Shown one piece after another: positions 63,167-64,000 of a stretch of 64,000 nucleotides of DNA (position 1 is the first letter of the stretch; each line of letters starts with the position of its first letter). The notes beneath the pieces were generated by a model that saw only the letters and a list, made by a program, of their open reading frames with translations, was not told where the DNA came from and did not search any database. This DNA is from an uncultured Prevotella sp. (lineage in GTDB: Bacteria > Bacteroidota > Bacteroidia > Bacteroidales > Bacteroidaceae), in contig CAKPZJ010000002.1 in NCBI GenBank assembly GCA_934204655.1, positions 1 through 64,000 on the forward strand. Reading direction: 5' to 3'. The position numbers and the translations under genes were made by a program.

Positions 63167-63928
63167 TTATCTGTGTCCGTTGGCGATGGTGATGTGGCGC
63201 TCTATGGGTGCCAGGCTCACCTGGCCCTTAGCTCCGCCAAACGTCTTGCTGCTCTTGGCCACGCCCTGGCCTGCTACCTGCTGCGGCAGGCGCTTCCGTA
63301 GGTTGAAGTCGTCCTCTTCGTCTATGTTCTGGCCCACCGAGGTGCCCTGGAACTCGGTCGTGGAGAGCTTGTCCAGGTTCGAGTAAGCTATCAGCATATT
63401 GATGGGCGTGCCATTGGGCGTCGAGGGGTCGTAGGAGATTTCTATGCCGCCCGTATCGTTGACACACCAGGAGAAATTGGTCGTCGTAGTGCCCTCAGTG
63501 TTATTGGTTCGCCACTCGGTGCCCCGTCCCTGCGTGTCTGATGAGGCACTCAGCTCGAAGTGCCACGTCACCTGGTAGTCTGCGTGCACCGTCTGTCCTT
63601 TTTCATCTTTATAGTACATCGTCAGCGGCCCCTCCCACTCGCCGTTCAGATAGCGCGACATGGTGGCGCGGCTCTTGTATATCTCCGAACTCACAGCGTT
63701 GACAAAGTCGCGATAGTCATAGTCGTTGGCGTAAGGGTAATAGTAGTCAAACCAGTCGGCAGTGGTGCGCTGGTCGGTACCGAAGTCGCCGTAACGGCCA
63801 AAGTAGCCTTTCAGGGCCTCGTTCAGGTCAAAGTAGTAGGGGCGTTCATTGTCGTCCTCGCACGATGTGAGGGCGAGCGAAGCGATGGCTATGAGCGCCA
63901 CCGTCATCAGGGCTGTTAACTTCTTCAT
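63167..63928 (-). CDS. Lipoprotein of unknown function
   Basis: 253 residues; signal peptide with lipobox LALTSC (Cys about 23) followed by EDDNE, an acidic stretch. The mature part starts with a helical region rich in Tyr and Asp (DLNEALKGYFGRYGDFGTDQ, FDYYYPYANDYDYRDFVN). A beta domain with the strands YQVTWHFELSASSDTQGRG and INMLIAYSNLDKL follows. I do not recognise the family. The last 40 residues are basic and low in hydrophobics. Positions 63929-64000 carry its upstream region. Confidence 0.65.
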   Translation of the reverse strand: MKKLTALMTVALIAIASLALTSCEDDNERPYYFDLNEALKGYFGRYGDFGTDQRTTADWFDYYYPYANDYDYRDFVNAVSSEIYKSRATMSRYLNGEWEGPLTMYYKDEKGQTVHADYQVTWHFELSASSDTQGRGTEWRTNNTEGTTTTNFSWCVNDTGGIEISYDPSTPNGTPINMLIAYSNLDKLSTTEFQGTSVGQNIDEEDDFNLRKRLPQQVAGQGVAKSSKTFGGAKGQVSLAPIERHITIANGHR

Positions 63929-64000
63929 AAGCGTATCTTTATTCGGTTTCTTTATAGTTTTTACAGTGGTGAGCGTGCTGGCCGGGGCCGCTGGCGCTAT

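Noticed and set aside
1..64000. tRNA, rRNA, riboswitch or integrated phage
   Set aside because: I read the intergenic regions on both strands and saw no cloverleaf, rRNA segment, phage gene or riboswitch consensus I could support. A covariance-model search would be decisive and could not be run.

Overview
The window is chromosomal DNA of a member of the Bacteroidales, most likely a Prevotella-type organism with mid-50s percent GC. The evidence is the Bacteroidetes promoter signature (-7 box TAnnTTTG) upstream of many genes, TonB-dependent receptors paired with lipoproteins, Prevotella-style C-terminal sorting tails, a complex I operon with fused nuoCD and no nuoEFG, and Bacteroidetes-specific families (probable DUF4199, DUF6048, DUF6452, DUF4876 and DUF5689). 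I see no rRNA, tRNA, CRISPR array, phage or intact transposase gene.

Layout. 1-2.9 kb: a secreted alpha/beta hydrolase, a 64-bp repeat array and a small lytic-transglycosylase-like protein. 3.0-13.5 kb: a five-gene operon (TonB-dependent receptor, surface lipoprotein, outer-membrane barrel protein, secreted protein with a sorting-like tail, M16 protease) behind a promoter that abuts a perfect palindrome. 13.5-18.1 kb: a lipoprotein, a membrane-anchored AraC regulator, ferritin driven by a triplicated promoter repeat, and a truncated paralogue of the AraC sensor. 18.1-25.8 kb: housekeeping genes (ribH, a TPR protein, recF, a DUF721 protein, then an overlapping dcp / dCMP deaminase / S41 protease / MTHFS operon). 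25.8-30.2 kb: a six-gene operon (DUF4199, glycosyltransferase, DUF6452, DUF6048, apbE, Crp-type regulator). 30.7-40.9 kb: the nuoA-B-CD-H-I-J-K-L-M-N operon. 41.6-45.4 kb: a secreted FAD oxidoreductase and a two-domain secreted protein. 45.6-52.6 kb: dolichol-phosphate-mannose-type synthase, mfd, a sodium:solute symporter, a histidine phosphatase and a DUF308 protein. 52.6-62.0 kb: two divergent transcription units that look like a nucleic-acid scavenging locus (secreted EEP nuclease, UDG-like protein and uridine kinase on one side; receptor, two OB-fold-like lipoproteins, L31 and a NUC endonuclease lipoprotein on the other). 62.0-64.0 kb: a gene-poor repeat region and a lipoprotein.

Most unusual signals. 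(1) A 64-bp tandem repeat occurs at three loci. At two of them each unit carries a promoter -7 box, and one of those arrays lies directly upstream of ferritin. (2) At the third locus the array lies between 49-bp inverted repeats with a perfect 28-bp core, resembling an invertible segment or its relic. (3) Four intergenic copies of a roughly 230-bp element with A-rich terminal inverted repeats look like a non-autonomous mobile element. (4) The TonB receptor / M16 protease operon and the nuclease / receptor / OB-fold locus are the best candidates for undescribed uptake systems.

Start codons were chosen without Shine-Dalgarno support, because Bacteroidetes genes usually lack a strong one. I relied on signal peptides, overlap with the upstream gene and distance from the promoter.
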